A stretch of DNA of 64,000 nt from Pseudomonas hydrolytica (GCF_021495345.1 NZ_CP099397.1:3596001-3660000); one strand, 5' to 3'; positions 49,265-59,822 are shown, counted from the stretch's first letter. The notes: generated from the sequence alone by a model not told the origin. Made by a program: numbers and translations.

Positions 49265-49272
49265 ACAGGCAT
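49265..49272. other. Right attachment site (attR core)
   Basis: ACAGGCAT, repeated from the left end. Its last two bases are the first two bases of the rapA ATG. Joining the right-end flank to the left-end flank gives an attP with partly symmetric arms (TTGC...GATT and AATC..GCAA), as expected for a serine integrase. Confidence 0.7.
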
Positions 49273-52114
49273 GGCGCAGTATCAACCGGGGCAACGCTGG
49301 ATCAGTGACAGCGAAGCGGAATTGGGTCTGGGAACCATCCTCGCCGAGGACGGCCGCCTGCTCACCGTGCTCTACCCGGCCACCGGCGAAACCCGCCAGT
49401 ACGCCACGCGCAATGCCCCGCTGACCCGTGTGCGCTTCGCCCCGGGTGACGAAATCACCCACTTCGAGGGCTGGAAGCTCACCGTGCAGGAGGTCGAAGA
49501 CGTCGACGGCCTGCTGGTCTACCACGGCCTCGATGCCCAGCATAAACCGGTGACCATGCCGGAAACCCAGCTGTCGAACTTCATCCAATTCCGCCTGGCC
49601 AGCGACCGCCTGTTCGCCGGCCAGATCGACCCGCTGGCCTGGTTCGCCCTGCGTTATCACAGCCTCGAGCATAACAGCCGCCTGCTGCAGTCGTCCCTCT
49701 GGGGCCTGGGTGGTGCGCGCGCCCAGCCGATCGCCCACCAGCTGCACATCGCCCGCGAAGTGGCCGACCGCATCGCACCGCGCGTGCTGCTGGCCGACGA
49801 AGTAGGTCTGGGCAAGACCATCGAAGCCGGCCTGGTGATCCATCGCCAGCTGCTCTCCGGCCGCGCCAGCCGCGTGCTGATCCTGGTGCCGGAAAACCTG
49901 CAGCACCAGTGGCTGGTGGAAATGCGCCGGCGTTTCAACCTCGACGTCGCCCTGTTCGACGCCGAGCGTTTCATGGAAAGCGACGCCAGCAACCCCTTTG
50001 AGGATTGCCAGCTGGCGCTGGTCGCCCTGGAGTGGCTGAAGGACGACGAAAAGGCGCAGGACGCGCTGTTCGCAGCCGGCTGGGACCTGCTGGTGGTCGA
50101 CGAAGCCCACCACCTGGTCTGGCACCCGGAGCAGGCCAGCCCCGAATACTCGCTGGTCGAACAACTGGCCGAGGTCATCCCCGGCGTGCTGCTGCTCACC
50201 GCCACCCCGGAACAGCTCGGCCAGGACAGCCACTTCGCCCGTCTGCGCCTGCTCGATCCCAATCGCTTCCATGATCTGCAAGCCTTCCGCGCCGAAAGCA
50301 GCCAGTACCGCCCGGTGGCCGAAGCGGTGCAGGAACTGCTCGACCAGGGCAAGCTCAGCGCCCAGGCACGCGATGCCATTGGCGGCTTCCTTGGCGATGA
50401 AGGCCGTGAGCTGCTCGACGCCGTCGACAGCGGCGATGACGACGCCCGCGCCCGCCTGGTGCGCGAACTGCTGGATCGTCACGGCACCGGCCGCCTGCTG
50501 TTCCGCAACACCCGCGCCGCCGTGCAGGGCTTCCCCGAGCGCGAGCTGCACCCCTACCCGCTGCCGAGCCCGGACGAATACCTCGAGCTGCCGGTCGGCG
50601 AGCACGCCGAGCTGTACCCGGAAGTCAGCTACCAGGCACAGGAAGAGATCGACGACGAGCAACGCTGGTGGCGCATCGACCCGCGCGTCGAGTGGCTGAT
50701 CGACACCCTGAAGATGCTCAAGAAATTCAAGGTGCTGGTGATCTGCGCCCATGCCGAGACCGCGCTGGATCTGGAAGACGCCCTGCGCGTGCGTTCCGGC
50801 ATCCCCGCCACGGTGTTCCATGAAGGCATGAGCATCCTCGAGCGCGACCGCGCGGCGGCCTATTTCGCCGATGAGGAATTCGGCGCCCAGGTGCTGATCT
50901 GCTCGGAAATCGGCTCCGAAGGCCGCAACTTCCAGTTCGCCCATCACCTGGTGCTGTTCGACCTGCCGGCCCACCCGGACCTGCTCGAGCAGCGTATCGG
51001 CCGTCTCGACCGCATCGGCCAGAAGCACCGCATCCAGCTGCACGTGCCGTACTTGGAGAACAGCCCGCAAGAGCGCCTGTTCCAGTGGTACCACCAGGCG
51101 CTGAACGCCTTCCTCGCCACCTGCCCCACCGGCAACGCCCTGCAGCACCAGTTCGGCCCGCGCCTGCTGCCGCTGCTGGAAAGCGGCGACGACGGCCAGT
51201 GGCAGCAACTGGTGGACGAAGCCACCGCCGAGCGCATTCGCCTGGAAGGCGAACTGCACAGCGGCCGCGACCGCCTGCTGGAGCTGAATTCCGGCGGCGC
51301 CGGCGAAGGTGAAGCGCTGGTCGAGGCGATCCTCGAGCAGGACGACCAGTTCACCCTGCCGATCTACATGGAAGAGCTGTTCAACGCCTTCGGCATCGAC
51401 AGCGAAGACCACTCCGACAACGCCCTGATCCTGCGCCCCAGCGAGAAGATGCTCGATGCCAGCTTCCCTCTGGGCGACGACGAAGCGGTGACCGTCACCT
51501 ACGACCGCGAGCAGGCTCTGGCCCGCGAGGACATGCAGTTCGTCACCTGGGAACACCCCATGGTGCAGGGCGGCATGGACCTGGTGCTGTCCGGCTCGAT
51601 GGGCAACACCGCGGTGGCGCTGATCAAGAACAAGGCGCTCAAACCCGGTACCGTGCTGCTGGAGCTGCTTTACGTCAGCGAAGTGGTCGGCCCGCGCAAG
51701 CTGCAGCTGGGACGCTTTCTGCCTCCAGCCGCGCTGCGCTGCCTGCTCGACGCCAATGGCAACGACCTGGCGCCGAAGGTCGGTTTCGAGACCCTCAACG
51801 ACCAGCTCGAAAGCGTGCCACGGGCCAGCGCCAACAAGTTCGTCCAGGCCCAGCGCGATGTGCTGGCCAAGCAGATCAATGACGCCGAAGCCAAGGTCAT
51901 GCCGCGCCATGTCGAGCGCGTGGCCGAGGCCAAGCGTCGCCTGATCGCCGAACTGGACGAAGAACTGGCCCGTCTGATCGCCCTGCGCGCGGTCAACCCG
52001 AGCGTACGCGACAGCGAGATCGAGGCCCTGCGCGAGCAGCGCGAACAAAGCCTGGCGATGTTCGACAAGGCCGCCCTGCGCCTGGAAGCGATTCGCGTAT
52101 TGGTCGCGGGCTAA
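49271..52114 (+). CDS. rapA: RapA (HepA), RNA polymerase-recycling SWI2/SNF2 ATPase
   Basis: The 947-residue protein has N-terminal Tudor-like domains ('[17 protein letters not shown]'), Walker A '[14 protein letters not shown]' (residues 176-183) and a DEAHH box. Helicase C ('[20 protein letters not shown]', '[13 protein letters not shown]') and the RapA C-terminal domain follow. It binds RNA polymerase and recycles stalled complexes. The coding frame is intact. The island ends exactly at the ATG, so its original leader is lost. GGAG now lies 10 bases before the ATG, against 6 in the displaced leader. Expression may be changed. Confidence 0.96.
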   Translation: MAQYQPGQRWISDSEAELGLGTILAEDGRLLTVLYPATGETRQYATRNAPLTRVRFAPGDEITHFEGWKLTVQEVEDVDGLLVYHGLDAQHKPVTMPETQLSNFIQFRLASDRLFAGQIDPLAWFALRYHSLEHNSRLLQSSLWGLGGARAQPIAHQLHIAREVADRIAPRVLLADEVGLGKTIEAGLVIHRQLLSGRASRVLILVPENLQHQWLVEMRRRFNLDVALFDAERFMESDASNPFEDCQLALVALEWLKDDEKAQDALFAAGWDLLVVDEAHHLVWHPEQASPEYSLVEQLAEVIPGVLLLTATPEQLGQDSHFARLRLLDPNRFHDLQAFRAESSQYRPVAEAVQELLDQGKLSAQARDAIGGFLGDEGRELLDAVDSGDDDARARLVRELLDRHGTGRLLFRNTRAAVQGFPERELHPYPLPSPDEYLELPVGEHAELYPEVSYQAQEEIDDEQRWWRIDPRVEWLIDTLKMLKKFKVLVICAHAETALDLEDALRVRSGIPATVFHEGMSILERDRAAAYFADEEFGAQVLICSEIGSEGRNFQFAHHLVLFDLPAHPDLLEQRIGRLDRIGQKHRIQLHVPYLENSPQERLFQWYHQALNAFLATCPTGNALQHQFGPRLLPLLESGDDGQWQQLVDEATAERIRLEGELHSGRDRLLELNSGGAGEGEALVEAILEQDDQFTLPIYMEELFNAFGIDSEDHSDNALILRPSEKMLDASFPLGDDEAVTVTYDREQALAREDMQFVTWEHPMVQGGMDLVLSGSMGNTAVALIKNKALKPGTVLLELLYVSEVVGPRKLQLGRFLPPAALRCLLDANGNDLAPKVGFETLNDQLESVPRASANKFVQAQRDVLAKQINDAEAKVMPRHVERVAEAKRRLIAELDEELARLIALRAVNPSVRDSEIEALREQREQSLAMFDKAALRLEAIRVLVAG

Positions 52115-52120
52115 CCGTAC

Positions 52121-52207
52121 GTAGGGTGCGCCGTGCGCACCGAAGAATTTCGGTGCACACGACCGCAGCGCCTATCACTCGTATGTGGTGCGCACAGCGC
52201 ACCCTAC
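52121..52207. repeat. Dispersed palindromic repeat pair (locus E)
   Basis: Inverted copies lie at 52121-52141 and 52187-52207, between the convergent rapA and sigma-factor genes. The second copy contains the stop codon of the sigma-factor gene (the TAG of GTAGGG on the minus strand). Confidence 0.82.
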
Positions 52208-53439
52208 GGGTCACCTAACTCCTCCAGCCTGCTCTGCAGAAACTGCCGATCCGGCCCCTGTTGCGCCAGCGCCAGGGCCTGGCGGTAGGCAGCGATCGCC
52301 TGCTCGCGGCGGCCCAACCGGCGCAGCAGATCGGCCCGCGCCGCATGGGCCAGGTGGTAACCCTGCAGTTCGCCCGCGGCCAGTAGACGGTCGATCTCCA
52401 ACAGCCCCGCCTGCTCACCGTCACGCATGGCCAGTGCCACGGCGCGGTTGAGCTCGATCACCGGCGAGGGGTTCAGGCGCAGCAACTCGTCATACAGGCC
52501 GACGATCTGCGCCCAATCGGTTTCTTCCAGACTGGCCGCCTCGGCATGCACCGCGGCAATCGCCGCCTGCAGGCTGTAGGGGCCGAAACGCCGCGAGTGC
52601 AGCGCCTGCAACACAAGCGCCTCGCCTTCGGCGATCAATTCGCGATTCCACAAACTGCGATCCTGGGCTTCCAGCAGAATCACCTCACCATCGACGCCGC
52701 TGCGCGCAGCGCGTCGCGACTCGTGCAGCAGCATCAACGCCAGCAGCCCCTGCACTTCCGGCTCGGGCAGCAACTCCAGCAGCAAGCGGCCCAGGCGTAT
52801 GGCCTCGTCGGACAGCTGGCTGCGGGTCAGCGAATCACCCGAGCTGGCGAAGTAGCCTTCGTTGAACACCAGATAAACCACCCGCAGCACCGCCTCCAGC
52901 CGCTCGGGTAGCTCGCTACGCCCCGGTACCTCGTAAGGGATGCGCGCGTCGCGAATCTTCGCCTTGGCCCGCACGATGCGCTGGGCCAGGGTCGCAGGGC
53001 TGGAGAGGAAAGCGCGGGCGATCTCCTCGGTGGTCAGGTCGCACACCTCGCGCAGGGTCAAAGCCACCTGGGCATCACTGGCCAGCGCCGGGTGACAGCA
53101 GGTGAAGAGCAGGCGCAGGCGGTCGTCCTCGAGCAGTTCGCCCCCTTCGGCGTCACCCTCGTCGGGCAACTCGGCCTGTTCATCCAGCGGCTGGAAGCGG
53201 CGCTGCCGACGCAGGTTGTCGATGGCCTTGAAGCGCCCGGCAGAGACCAGCCAGGCGCGCGGGTTGTCCGGCACACCGCCTTGCGGCCATTGCTCGACCG
53301 CACTGCGAAACGCCTCGTGCAGCGCCTCCTCGGCCAGGTCGAAATCGCCCAGCAGACGGATCAGGGTGGCGAGCACGCGGCGCGACTCCTCGCGGTAAAG
53401 GCGCTCGATCAGTTCGGTGACAGGTGGCGATATCGACAT
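52204..53439 (-). CDS. ECF-type sigma factor with C-terminal TPR-like extension (ECF42-like)
   Basis: The 411-residue protein has sigma region 2 ('VLATLIRLLGDFDLAEEALHEAF', 'PRAWLVSAGRFKAIDNLRR') and region 4 ('LTLREVCDLTTEEIARAFLSS'). A long C-terminal domain of TPR-like helices follows ('YDELLRLNPSPVIELNRAVALA', 'RRLGRREQAIAAYRQALALA'). This layout is that of ECF42 sigma factors, in which the extension affects activity and which usually sit beside DGPF/YCII genes. No such partner is adjacent here. The ATG of MSISPP is the start. It ends inside a repeat copy. Confidence 0.85.
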   Translation of the reverse strand: MSISPPVTELIERLYREESRRVLATLIRLLGDFDLAEEALHEAFRSAVEQWPQGGVPDNPRAWLVSAGRFKAIDNLRRQRRFQPLDEQAELPDEGDAEGGELLEDDRLRLLFTCCHPALASDAQVALTLREVCDLTTEEIARAFLSSPATLAQRIVRAKAKIRDARIPYEVPGRSELPERLEAVLRVVYLVFNEGYFASSGDSLTRSQLSDEAIRLGRLLLELLPEPEVQGLLALMLLHESRRAARSGVDGEVILLEAQDRSLWNRELIAEGEALVLQALHSRRFGPYSLQAAIAAVHAEAASLEETDWAQIVGLYDELLRLNPSPVIELNRAVALAMRDGEQAGLLEIDRLLAAGELQGYHLAHAARADLLRRLGRREQAIAAYRQALALAQQGPDRQFLQSRLEELGDP

Positions 53440-53592
53440 GCGCTTCTCCTGAACGAACGCATACGGTGCCCAATACCGCCGGCGGCGTCGAGTGGCGGCA
53501 CGATCCGCCCCTCGATTTGGCGCCCGTCGCATTGGCAGCCGTTCGGTCGCTGGGCATAGTCGCGCCATTCCAAGAACGAAGGGAGTCTTGCT

Positions 53593-54231
53593 ATGCGTTG
53601 GTTGCTGCTCGGCCTGGCGGGGGCTGCGGTATTTCTCTACGGTCGGATTACCGGCGATGCCCAGCTCAGCCTGTTGACCAAGGGCATCCCGGTGATCGCC
53701 CTGCTGCTCTGGCTGCGCCAGGCGCCGGCCGGCACCTACCGCCGCTGGATCGCCGTTGGTCTTGTATTCTCCCTGGCCGGCGACATCCTGCTGGACTGGC
53801 CCGGCGATCTGTTCGTGTTCGGCCTCGGCGCCTTTCTGCTCGGCCATCTGGCCTACCTGCGCGCCTACGTCTCCGACAGCCGGCAACCGGCCCTGCCCGC
53901 TCTGCTGCTGGCGCTGATCGCCGGTGGCGCGATGTTCGCCGTGCTGGCCAGCAGCGGCCTGGGCGAGCTGCTGATCCCGGTGGCCTGCTATGCCACGGCG
54001 ATCAGCCTGATGCTGTGGCGCGCGCTGGCCCGCATCGGCCACCCGGGTCTGCAGCCGCGCTCCACCTGGCTGGCCGCCGGCGGTGCGGCGCTCTTCGTGC
54101 TGTCCGACAGCCTGATCGGCATCGACCGCTTCGTCGCCAGCTTCGACGCCGCGCCTTACGCCATCATCCTCACCTACTGGCTCGGCCAGTGGGGCATCAC
54201 CGCTTCGGCCTTCCAACGCACCAAGGCCTAG
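53593..54231 (+). CDS. YhhN family (lysoplasmalogenase-like) membrane protein
   Basis: The 212-residue protein has seven to eight hydrophobic segments. The family motifs are 'SLAGDILLDWPGDLFVFGLGAFLLGHLAYLRAY' (in pieces) and 'FVLSDSLIGIDRF'. The two conserved acidic positions (GD and SD) match TMEM86/YhhN proteins, some of which cleave the vinyl-ether bond of lysoplasmalogens; bacterial roles are unclear. It starts after GAAGGGAG at an ATG. It is divergent from the sigma factor gene and about 100 bases before cmoA. Confidence 0.85.
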   Translation: MRWLLLGLAGAAVFLYGRITGDAQLSLLTKGIPVIALLLWLRQAPAGTYRRWIAVGLVFSLAGDILLDWPGDLFVFGLGAFLLGHLAYLRAYVSDSRQPALPALLLALIAGGAMFAVLASSGLGELLIPVACYATAISLMLWRALARIGHPGLQPRSTWLAAGGAALFVLSDSLIGIDRFVASFDAAPYAIILTYWLGQWGITASAFQRTKA

Positions 54232-54331
54232 CAGGCCGTTAATGCCCTGCAGCGAGCAGTCGGGAAAGCCCTGACTGTTCGCCCGCACTTGGCTAAAATG
54301 CCGGCCTTTTCCGCTACCCGTTGCGACTGCC

Positions 54332-55075
54332 GTGAGCCAAGAACCCGATCGCCTATTTGCCCAGCCACTGGCCGAGGTGCCCGACTTCGTCTTCAACGAG
54401 GATGTGGTGCGGGTGTTTCCCGACATGATCAAGCGTTCGGTGCCCGGCTATCCGACCATTGTCGAGAACATCGGCGTGCTCGCCGGCCAGTTCGCCCAGC
54501 CGCACACCACCCTGTATGACCTCGGCGCCTCGCTCGGTGCGGTGACCCAGGCGCTGCGCCGCCATGTGCGCATCGATGGCTGCAAGGTCATCGCCGTGGA
54601 CAACTCCCCGGCCATGGTCGCGCGTTGTAGCGAATACCTGCATGCCCAGGACGCCATGTTCCAGGAGCTGCTGCCGGTGGAGGTGATCGAGGCCGATATT
54701 CTCGCCCTCGACCTGCAGCCCACCTCATTGGTCACGCTCAACTTCACCCTGCAGTTCATCCCGCCGGAGCGGCGCCTGGAGCTGCTCACGCGCATTCGCC
54801 AGGCACTGTTGCCCGGTGGCGCGCTGATCCTTTCGGAGAAGCTGCGCTTCGAGGACGCCGCCGAGCATGAGCTGCTCACCGAGCTGCATGTCGCCTTCAA
54901 ACGCGCCAATGGCTACAGCGAACTGGAAATCGCGCAGAAGCGCAGCGCCATCGAGAAGGTCATGCTGCCCGACAGCCTCGAGCAGCATCGCGAACGCCTG
55001 CTGGCTGCCGGCTTCAGCAAGGTAGTGCCCTGGTTCCAGTGCCTGAACTTCGCCTCGCTGGTGGCCCTGCCATGA
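54332..55075 (+). CDS. cmoA: CmoA, carboxy-S-adenosylmethionine synthase
   Basis: The 247-residue enzyme has the SAM-binding motif '[18 protein letters not shown]', '[19 protein letters not shown]' and the conserved '[13 protein letters not shown]'. It makes carboxy-SAM from SAM and prephenate, the donor for cmo5U34 in tRNA anticodons. The start is a GTG, matching the conserved [16 protein letters not shown] N-terminus; no better ATG is present. Its stop overlaps the cmoB start, so the two are coupled, as in most gammaproteobacteria. Confidence 0.96.
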   Translation: MSQEPDRLFAQPLAEVPDFVFNEDVVRVFPDMIKRSVPGYPTIVENIGVLAGQFAQPHTTLYDLGASLGAVTQALRRHVRIDGCKVIAVDNSPAMVARCSEYLHAQDAMFQELLPVEVIEADILALDLQPTSLVTLNFTLQFIPPERRLELLTRIRQALLPGGALILSEKLRFEDAAEHELLTELHVAFKRANGYSELEIAQKRSAIEKVMLPDSLEQHRERLLAAGFSKVVPWFQCLNFASLVALP

Positions 55076-56040
55076 TGCGCGATCTGGATCTCGACGCCCT
55101 GCAGGCACAACTGGCCGGCAGCCCGCTGCAGGAATGGACAGCCGACCTGCCGGGCCAACTCGATGCCAAGCTGGCCATCGGTCACGGCGACCTGGCGCGC
55201 TGGTATGGCGCGGTGCAGGCCCTGCCGGACCTGGCGGTGAGCGAGGTGGAACTGGTTCAACGCTTCGCCTTTGGCGGCGCCTGCGACGAGGCCAGCCGCG
55301 CGCAATTGAAGGCTGCTCTGCAGGGCTTGATTCCCTGGCGCAAGGGGCCGTTCGAACTGTTCGGCGTGCACATCGACACCGAATGGCGCTCGGACTGGAA
55401 ATGGCAGCGCGTCGCCCCGCACCTGGACCTGGCCGGCAAGCGCATCCTCGATGTCGGTTGCGGCAACGGTTACTACATGTGGCGCATGCTCGGTGCGGGT
55501 GCGGGCAGCGTGGTCGGCATCGACCCCAACTGGCTGTTCCTCTGCCAGTTCCTGGCGATGAAGCGCTACCTGCCGGAGCAACCGGTGTGGCACCTGCCGC
55601 TGGCCTTCGAGGAACTGCCGGCCAAGCTGCAGGGCTTCGACACGGTGTTCTCCATGGGCGTGCTCTACCACCGTCGCTCGCCCATCGACCACTTGCTCGA
55701 TCTGAAGGACGCGCTGGTCAAGGGCGGTGAACTGATACTCGAAACCCTGGTGGTCGAAGGCGATGCCGAACAGGTGCTGGTGCCTGAAGACCGCTACGCG
55801 CAGATGCGCAACGTCTGGTTCCTGCCCTCGGTGCCGGCGCTGGAACGCTGGCTGCGCCGCGCCGGTTTCGAGGACGTGCGTTGCGTGGATGTCAGCACCA
55901 CCTCGGTGGACGAACAACGCGCCACCGAGTGGATGCGCTTCCAGTCGCTGCCGGAGTTTCTCGACCCGGCCGATCACAGCCGCACCGTCGAAGGCCTGCC
56001 GGCACCGACCCGCGCCGTGCTGATTGCACGCAAGCCGTAG
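55072..56040 (+). CDS. cmoB: CmoB, tRNA U34 carboxymethyltransferase
   Basis: The 322-residue enzyme has the SAM-binding motif '[20 protein letters not shown]' and '[20 protein letters not shown]'. '[21 protein letters not shown]' and the C-terminal '[13 protein letters not shown]' are also highly conserved in CmoB. It transfers the carboxymethyl group from Cx-SAM to 5-hydroxyuridine 34 of tRNAs. ATG at the ATGA overlap with cmoA is the start; the next in-frame ATG is directly beside it. Confidence 0.96.
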   Translation: MMRDLDLDALQAQLAGSPLQEWTADLPGQLDAKLAIGHGDLARWYGAVQALPDLAVSEVELVQRFAFGGACDEASRAQLKAALQGLIPWRKGPFELFGVHIDTEWRSDWKWQRVAPHLDLAGKRILDVGCGNGYYMWRMLGAGAGSVVGIDPNWLFLCQFLAMKRYLPEQPVWHLPLAFEELPAKLQGFDTVFSMGVLYHRRSPIDHLLDLKDALVKGGELILETLVVEGDAEQVLVPEDRYAQMRNVWFLPSVPALERWLRRAGFEDVRCVDVSTTSVDEQRATEWMRFQSLPEFLDPADHSRTVEGLPAPTRAVLIARKP

Positions 56041-56067
56041 CGCACTACCTGCACCAATGAATGGGCG

Positions 56068-56331
56068 TTACCGCCCGCGCAACCAGTAAGCCCGCCGCTG
56101 TGCAATGAGCCGCAGCGGCTCACCAGCACCCTGCTCCACCACACCGCGGGCGCTGCCCAGGCGAATCCGTCCCTCGATGTCCTGCGCCAGCAGGCGGCGC
56201 ATGCGCCGACGCCAGAACCAGGCGCCGATCCAGTCGACTATGGCGTTCTGCAGATCCAGCGGCCACATGGCCGGCATATAGAACTCGGGCATGGGCGGAT
56301 GCGACTCGTTGCAATTGCTCGAACCTTTCAT
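56068..56331 (-). CDS. Hypothetical small protein divergent from a LysR gene
   Basis: The 87-residue protein starts MKGSSNCNESHPPMPEFYMP. It has one moderately hydrophobic stretch ('WPLDLQNAIVDWIGAWFW') followed by a basic part ('RRRMRRLLAQDIEGRIRLG'). GGAGG is 7 bases before the ATG; an in-frame extension upstream lacks this. It shares a 117-base promoter region with the LysR regulator, which may control it. No family recognised. Confidence 0.62.
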   Translation of the reverse strand: MKGSSNCNESHPPMPEFYMPAMWPLDLQNAIVDWIGAWFWRRRMRRLLAQDIEGRIRLGSARGVVEQGAGEPLRLIAQRRAYWLRGR

Positions 56332-56448
56332 GACCTTTCCTCCGTTTCGCAGCCGGCTTTTTGCCGGGCTTGCGATCAGGATGAAACGCACCTATCGTTC
56401 AAACAAACGACAAATACCAAAGTCAAGGTTAAGTAATTTTTAACAATC

Positions 56449-57333
56449 ATGAACGCCACCACTCCGACTGCTCTGCCGCTTCTGGAAAGCGATGTGCTGC
56501 GCACCTTCGTCGCCATCGCCGACAGCGGCAGCTTTACACGCACCGCCGCACAGGTATTTCGCAGCACGGCGGCGGTGAGCCTGCAGATCAAGCGCCTGGA
56601 GGAAACTCTCGGCCAGCGCCTGTTTATCCGTGAGGCACGACAGGTTCGCCTGACCGCTGAAGGCGAGGTGCTGCTGGGCTATGCCAGGCGCCTGCTCAAG
56701 CTCAACGAGGAGGCGGTGGCACGCTTTCTCACCCCGACGCTGACTGGCCGCGTGCGCTTCGGCACGCCGAACGATATCGGCGACCGCGTGCTACCGGGCG
56801 TGCTGACCCTGTTCGCCCGCAGCCATCCGGCGGTGGAGGTCGAGGTGAACGTGGGGCGCAGCGTGGATCTGGTGGCCAAGCTGGATGCCGGCGAGCTGGA
56901 TCTGACCCTGATCAACGCCGGCAATGACGGCCTGGATGATGCCCGCGGCGAAGTGATCTATTCCGAGGAGCTGGTCTGGGCCGGGCGTGATGGAGGCCTG
57001 GCCATACAGCGCTCGCCCCTGCCGCTGGCACTGGCCAACCCCGGCTGCGCCTGGCGCAGGACTGCGCTCGATGCACTGGATCGCCAGGGGGTGGCCTACC
57101 GCATTGCCTACTCCTGCGAGCAGTGCGCTGGCCAGGAAGCGGCAATGACCGCCGACCTGGCCATCGCCCCCTTCCCGCGCAGCCTGGTCAAGCCGCCACT
57201 GCGCCGACTCGGCGCAGAACAGGGGCTGCCGCCGCTGGGCGAATATCACATCAAGCTGATACGCGGTCATCAGCGTAACGAGGCTGTCGAGGCCCTCGCT
57301 ACGCAGATGATCCAAGCCTTTGCGCAAGGCTAG
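56449..57333 (+). CDS. LysR-family transcriptional regulator
   Basis: The 294-residue protein has the LysR helix-turn-helix ('VLRTFVAIADSGSFTRTAAQVF', 'STAAVSLQIKRLEETLGQRLF'). The effector domain opens with 'GRVRFGTPNDIGDRVLPGVLTLF' and contains 'FARSHPAVEVEVNVGRSVDLVAKL'. It resembles regulators of the general LrhA/PecT type in the N-terminus, but the exact subfamily is uncertain. It is divergent from the small hypothetical gene. Its TAG stop touches the first copy of a repeat pair. Confidence 0.88.
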   Translation: MNATTPTALPLLESDVLRTFVAIADSGSFTRTAAQVFRSTAAVSLQIKRLEETLGQRLFIREARQVRLTAEGEVLLGYARRLLKLNEEAVARFLTPTLTGRVRFGTPNDIGDRVLPGVLTLFARSHPAVEVEVNVGRSVDLVAKLDAGELDLTLINAGNDGLDDARGEVIYSEELVWAGRDGGLAIQRSPLPLALANPGCAWRRTALDALDRQGVAYRIAYSCEQCAGQEAAMTADLAIAPFPRSLVKPPLRRLGAEQGLPPLGEYHIKLIRGHQRNEAVEALATQMIQAFAQG

Positions 57334-57397
57334 GTAGGGTGCGCCATGCGCACCGGGAATACCGCGGAGCCTGGCCGGTGCGCACGGCGCACCCTAC
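57334..57397. repeat. Dispersed palindromic repeat pair (locus F)
   Basis: Inverted copies lie at 57334-57354 and 57377-57397, 22 bases apart, between the convergent LysR and pdxJ genes. The pair can fold into a long hairpin and probably serves as a terminator. Confidence 0.82.
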
Positions 57398-57436
57398 AAG
57401 AAGCCATCCGACCGGTCGTTGATCGGCGGCATAAGG

Positions 57437-58183
57437 TTAGCCGCGGTAGGCTGCCGCGACGATCAACGCCTTCATCTCGGCCACTGCCTGCTTGAAGCCG
57501 ACGAACAGCGCATGGGCGACGATGGCATGGCCGATGTTCAGCTCGTTGATGCCGGGAATCGCCGCCACGGCTTCGGCGTTGTGGTAATGCAGGCCGTGGC
57601 CGGCATTGACGATCAGCCCGTGGTTCAGGCCGCAGATGACGCCATCGCGAATACGCGACAGTTCCTGCGCGGCCTCTTCCGCCGTATGGGCATCGGCATA
57701 ACGGCCGGTGTGCAGCTCGATGGCCGGCGCGCCGACGCGCATGGCGGCCTCGATCTGCCGCTCCTCGGCGTCGATGAACAGCGACACCTCGCAACCGGCC
57801 AGCGTCAGACGCTCCACCGCCGCGGCAATGCGGGCTTCCTGACCGGCGACGTCCAGGCCACCTTCGGTAGTCAGCTCCTGACGGGTCTCCGGTACCAGGC
57901 AGACATGGGCCGGGCGAATCTGCTCGGCGAAACCGAGCATGAAGTCGGTAACGCCCATCTCGAAGTTCATCCGCGTCTGCAACACATCGGCCAGCACGCG
58001 CACGTCGCGATCCTGGATGTGTCGGCGATCTTCGCGCAGGTGCACGGTGATGCCATCGGCACCTGCTTCTTCGGCGTCCAGCGCGGCCTTGACCGGGTCC
58101 GGGTAGCGCGTGCCACGAGCCTGGCGCAGGGTGGCGACGTGGTCGATGTTCACGCCGAGCAGAATACGATTGGCCTCAGTCAC
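57437..58183 (-). CDS. pdxJ: PdxJ, pyridoxine 5'-phosphate synthase
   Basis: The 248-residue TIM-barrel enzyme has '[18 protein letters not shown]' at the start, '[17 protein letters not shown]', and '[18 protein letters not shown]' near the C-terminus, all diagnostic of PdxJ. It condenses 3-amino-2-oxopropyl phosphate with deoxyxylulose 5-phosphate to form pyridoxine phosphate. It is the last gene of the conserved lepB-rnc-era-recO-pdxJ set and overlaps recO by 8 bases, as in other Pseudomonas. Confidence 0.97.
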   Translation of the reverse strand: MTEANRILLGVNIDHVATLRQARGTRYPDPVKAALDAEEAGADGITVHLREDRRHIQDRDVRVLADVLQTRMNFEMGVTDFMLGFAEQIRPAHVCLVPETRQELTTEGGLDVAGQEARIAAAVERLTLAGCEVSLFIDAEERQIEAAMRVGAPAIELHTGRYADAHTAEEAAQELSRIRDGVICGLNHGLIVNAGHGLHYHNAEAVAAIPGINELNIGHAIVAHALFVGFKQAVAEMKALIVAAAYRG

Positions 58184-58865
58184 GCTTGGACTCCTTGAGC
58201 GTCATGAATAGTTCGCGGCTGACCAGTGGCCTGCCGCCGAGATGGGGTGCCAGCGCCTGGCGCATCAGGCGCTTGGCGGCAGCCAGCGCGCCCGGCGTCT
58301 GCCAGTCGGCTTCGGCCATGGCCAGCAGCTCGCGGCCCTGAAACACGCCAGGCTGCAGTTGTATCACCGGCACCAGGCCGATGTCCTGCTGCCAGCGGTA
58401 CAGCGCCGCAGGGTCGATGGGCTGGTCATGCTGATCGCGATCCAGGGCGAAACCATAGCCCAGCTCGTCCAGCAGGCGCCATTCGAATGCACGCAGCAGC
58501 GGTTCCAGCGCACGACCGGCAGCCAGAGCCTGCAGCGTCAGACCGTAGTGTTCGAGCATCACAGGGTGCGGATCTTCGGCCGGCAGCAGGCGGATCAGCA
58601 GTTCGTTGAGATAGAGCCCGGAAAACAGCGCCTCGCCGCTCAGCAACAGCGGAATGCCGGCGCTTTCCAGACGCCCCACCGTCTTCAGCTCGCCCCGCCC
58701 GCGCAGCTCCAGCTCCAGTGGGGCGAATGGCCGGGCAATGCTGCCGACCTTGCCGCGCGCGGCGCGCAGTACCGCACGCACGCGGCCCTGGGCGGTGAAG
58801 AAATCCACCAGGGCGCTGCTTTCCTTGTACGGGCGGCTGTGCAGAACGTAGGCGGCAGAAGTCAT
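58176..58865 (-). CDS. recO: RecO, recombination mediator protein
   Basis: The 229-residue protein has the RecO OB-fold start '[20 protein letters not shown]', then '[23 protein letters not shown]' and '[12 protein letters not shown]'. The C-terminal helical domain contains '[18 protein letters not shown]'. It loads RecA on SSB-coated DNA with RecR in gap repair. The zinc-binding Cys cluster present in some RecO proteins is absent, as is common in gammaproteobacteria. It overlaps pdxJ and follows era by 57 bases. Confidence 0.95.
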   Translation of the reverse strand: MTSAAYVLHSRPYKESSALVDFFTAQGRVRAVLRAARGKVGSIARPFAPLELELRGRGELKTVGRLESAGIPLLLSGEALFSGLYLNELLIRLLPAEDPHPVMLEHYGLTLQALAAGRALEPLLRAFEWRLLDELGYGFALDRDQHDQPIDPAALYRWQQDIGLVPVIQLQPGVFQGRELLAMAEADWQTPGALAAAKRLMRQALAPHLGGRPLVSRELFMTLKESKRD

Positions 58866-58922
58866 GTCAGTAACCGCCAGAATGCGCCACGCGCAACACC
58901 GAGGATGCGCACGGCGCCGCGA

Positions 58923-59814
<892 letters not shown>

Positions 59815-59822
<8 letters not shown>

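Larger units (their letters stand above)
38028..49272. mobile_element. Integrated island inserted at the rapA start codon (phage-satellite-like)
   Basis: An approximately 11.2-kb block of lower GC and different codon use separates the conserved neighbour genes from rapA. The 8-bp sequence ACAGGCAT occurs at both ends. A large serine recombinase is the first gene, next to the left junction, as is usual for such integrases. The interior has a compact operon (zinc-motif proteins, tape-measure protein), a resolvase with res-like site and an SOS-controlled gene. No replication, packaging, capsid or conjugation gene is visible. A satellite or defective element is the best description. Confidence 0.85.

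Noticed and set aside
38028..49272. Interpretation of the island as an ordinary complete or defective tailed prophage
   Set aside because: Apart from the tape-measure protein there is no capsid, portal, terminase, tail tube, baseplate, lysis or replication gene, and no cI/Cro-like repressor.
38028..49272. Interpretation of the island as an ICE or plasmid integrant
   Set aside because: No relaxase, type IV secretion, coupling protein, partition or Rep gene is present.
49199..52048. A 949-codon open frame on the minus strand opposite rapA
   Set aside because: It is an antisense frame of rapA caused by GC-rich codon bias; it has no start signal or recognisable domain.
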